From a bacterium UBP12_UBA5184 (lineage in GTDB: Bacteria; Vulcanimicrobiota; Vulcanimicrobiia; Vulcanimicrobiales; Vulcanimicrobiaceae): DNA of 6,563 bases. The position numbers and the translations under genes are program-made. The notes beneath the pieces were generated by a model. It worked only from the letters and a program-made list of their open reading frames with translations. It was not told the DNA's origin and searched no databases. Shown piece by piece: positions 5,461 to 6,563 of the stretch. The stretch is taken from positions 1,597-8,159 of the forward strand of contig DHWK01000030.1 in NCBI GenBank assembly GCA_002413145.1. The letters run 5' to 3'. Each line of letters begins with the position of its first letter. Position 1 is the first letter of the stretch.

Positions 5461-6563
5461 GTGAGCGTCGTCAACTTGCTCGCCGATCTCGGCGAGCCGC
5501 GTCTCGCTGGGGACGCGATGCATCGCGCACTCGAAGCGCTCGATGCGCGCGGTATCCGTCCCGTTCGCGATCAACGCACGCCCGAGCCGCTCTTGTCCTG
5601 GATCGACGCCGAGTTCGGCGGAACGTGGTCGAGCGAGGCCGCGGCGGGCGGGACGTGGATCGCCGAAGATCGCGCCGGCCGGCTCGGCTTCGCCGCGTTC
5701 GATCCGCGCGGTTTGGGATTTTTCTGGCTGCGGCATTGGCGGCAGAAGCCGGGGGTCGGCATCTTCGGGCCGTTTGGTCTCGTCGAACGCGCGCGCAAGA
5801 GCGGCCTCGGCGTGACGCTGTTGCGCGCGGCGCTTTTTTCGCTCCGCGAACGCGGCTATCGGCAGGCGCTGATTCCGCTCGTGGCCGGTGAGCGGTTGGT
5901 CGAATATTACCGGCGCGAAGCGGGAGCGCGCGTCATCGAATCGGTCGATTTGCGGCGCGGTGAAAAGAAGTGGCGCGCGACGATTCTCGCGTCGGGGAAC
6001 GGCAGCAATTTCGAAGCGCTCGTGAAGCGTGCGCGGGCCGGCGACATCCCGCTCGAAGTTACGGCTCTGATGGTCGATCGCGCGAGCGCCTTCGCCTTGG
6101 AGCGGGCCCGCCGGCTTGGGGTCGCGGCGAGTGCGATCGTATGGCGCCGCAGCGAAGAGTCGCGCGAGTCGTACGACGCGCGTCTGCTGGATGCGGTCGC
6201 GGCGACGGAACCCGAGGTCGTCGTCCTGTTGGGCTGGATGCACGTTCTCGGCGCCGCTTTTGTCGCGCGCTTTCCGCAACTATTGAACCTCCATCCGGCG
6301 TTCTTGCCGCTCGACCCCGTATTCGATTGGGTGACGATGCCGGACGGCGGCGTGAGCGCGGCGTTTCGCGGCGTGCGCGCGGTCGACGACGCGCTTGCGG
6401 CGGGTGCCGATTGGATCGGCGCGAGCGTCCACCGCGTCGGCTTTGCGGTCGATCGCGGTGAGCTGCTGGCTCGCGCGCCACTGCGACTCGCCCCGGGCGA
6501 GCCTCGCGCAGCCTTGGACGCGCGCCTGCATGCGCTCGAGCACGAGGTGGTCGCAACCGCCCT
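5461..6563 (+). CDS. purN: GNAT acetyltransferase-like domain fused to phosphoribosylglycinamide formyltransferase (PurN); 3' end outside window
   Basis: One uninterrupted frame of 367 full codons runs off the right edge; PurN alone is usually about 190-220 residues. Residues about 34-165 look like a GNAT N-acyltransferase: IRPVRDQ, a strand WIAED-x5-LGFAAF (66-80), then GIFGPFGLVERARKSGLG (100-117) with the acyl-CoA pyrophosphate motif R-x-x-G-x-G (R112, G115, G117), a following helix, and LVEYYRREAGARVI (146-159). Residues about 172-367 are PurN, which transfers formyl from 10-formyl-THF to GAR to give FGAR. Evidence there is GNGSN (179-183, phosphate loop), SRESYDARL (234-242), VVVLLGWM (253-260), and the catalytic Asn276 and His278 in NLHPAFLP with Asp331 seven residues after His324 of SVH, as in E. 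coli N106/H108/D144. The segment from His278 to His324 is about 17 residues longer than in E. coli. Residues 1-33 are unassigned. The gene lies 13 bp after purM. Visible sequence ends close to the expected PurN C-terminus. The PurN role is well supported; the acyl acceptor of the GNAT domain, if any, is unknown. Confidence 0.9.
   Translation, partial: MSVVNLLADLGEPRLAGDAMHRALEALDARGIRPVRDQRTPEPLLSWIDAEFGGTWSSEAAAGGTWIAEDRAGRLGFAAFDPRGLGFFWLRHWRQKPGVGIFGPFGLVERARKSGLGVTLLRAALFSLRERGYRQALIPLVAGERLVEYYRREAGARVIESVDLRRGEKKWRATILASGNGSNFEALVKRARAGDIPLEVTALMVDRASAFALERARRLGVAASAIVWRRSEESRESYDARLLDAVAATEPEVVVLLGWMHVLGAAFVARFPQLLNLHPAFLPLDPVFDWVTMPDGGVSAAFRGVRAVDDALAAGADWIGASVHRVGFAVDRGELLARAPLRLAPGEPRAALDARLHALEHEVVATA

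Noticed and set aside
5881..6000. A possible separate start for PurN within the fused gene
   Set aside because: I see no Shine-Dalgarno plus start codon near the domain junction, and the frame is continuous; the simplest reading is one fused polypeptide.
5422..6279. A 285-codon open frame on the minus strand opposite the GNAT-PurN gene
   Set aside because: Low-complexity, Arg-rich product; the plus-strand frame contains conserved GNAT and PurN motifs and a strong ribosome binding site.

Overview
This is a gene-dense window from a high-GC bacterial chromosome (about two-thirds G+C by eye, with strong G/C preference at third codon positions). It holds five protein-coding genes and almost no non-coding DNA. 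I see no tRNA, rRNA, insertion sequence, CRISPR array or prophage signature. Taxonomy cannot be fixed from the sequence. The codon style and the unusual acetyltransferase-PurN architecture make me think of an uncultured soil-type lineage such as Candidatus Eremiobacterota (WPS-2), but this is a guess from memory; Chloroflexota, Deinococcota or Actinomycetota cannot be excluded.

Layout. Left edge: the 3' part of an aldo/keto reductase on the plus strand (1-810). It converges on a two-gene minus-strand unit. That unit, in transcription order, is a leucyl aminopeptidase (pepA, 4366-2828) followed by an S9-family prolyl-oligopeptidase-like serine peptidase (2828-807), with the pepA stop and the peptidase start sharing one base. 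The reductase and the S9 peptidase share the tetranucleotide CTAG as stop codons on the two strands, and a 7-bp inverted repeat lies over those stops. Right side: 34 bp from the pepA start, a divergent plus-strand purine unit begins. It contains purM (4401-5447) and, 13 bp later behind a strong GGAGG ribosome binding site, a gene open to the window edge (5461-6563) that encodes a GNAT-type acetyltransferase-like domain fused in frame to a PurN-type glycinamide ribonucleotide formyltransferase domain.

How the genes work together. PurN makes FGAR from GAR (step 3 of de novo purine synthesis) and PurM closes the imidazole ring of AIR (step 5), so the right-hand unit is a purine biosynthesis operon. 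The left-hand unit pairs a probably exported peptidase with a cytosolic aminopeptidase, which fits peptide scavenging or protein turnover. The most interesting item is the last gene: an acyltransferase-like domain attached to a purine enzyme, with a variant loop beside the PurN active site while the catalytic Asn-His-Asp set is retained.
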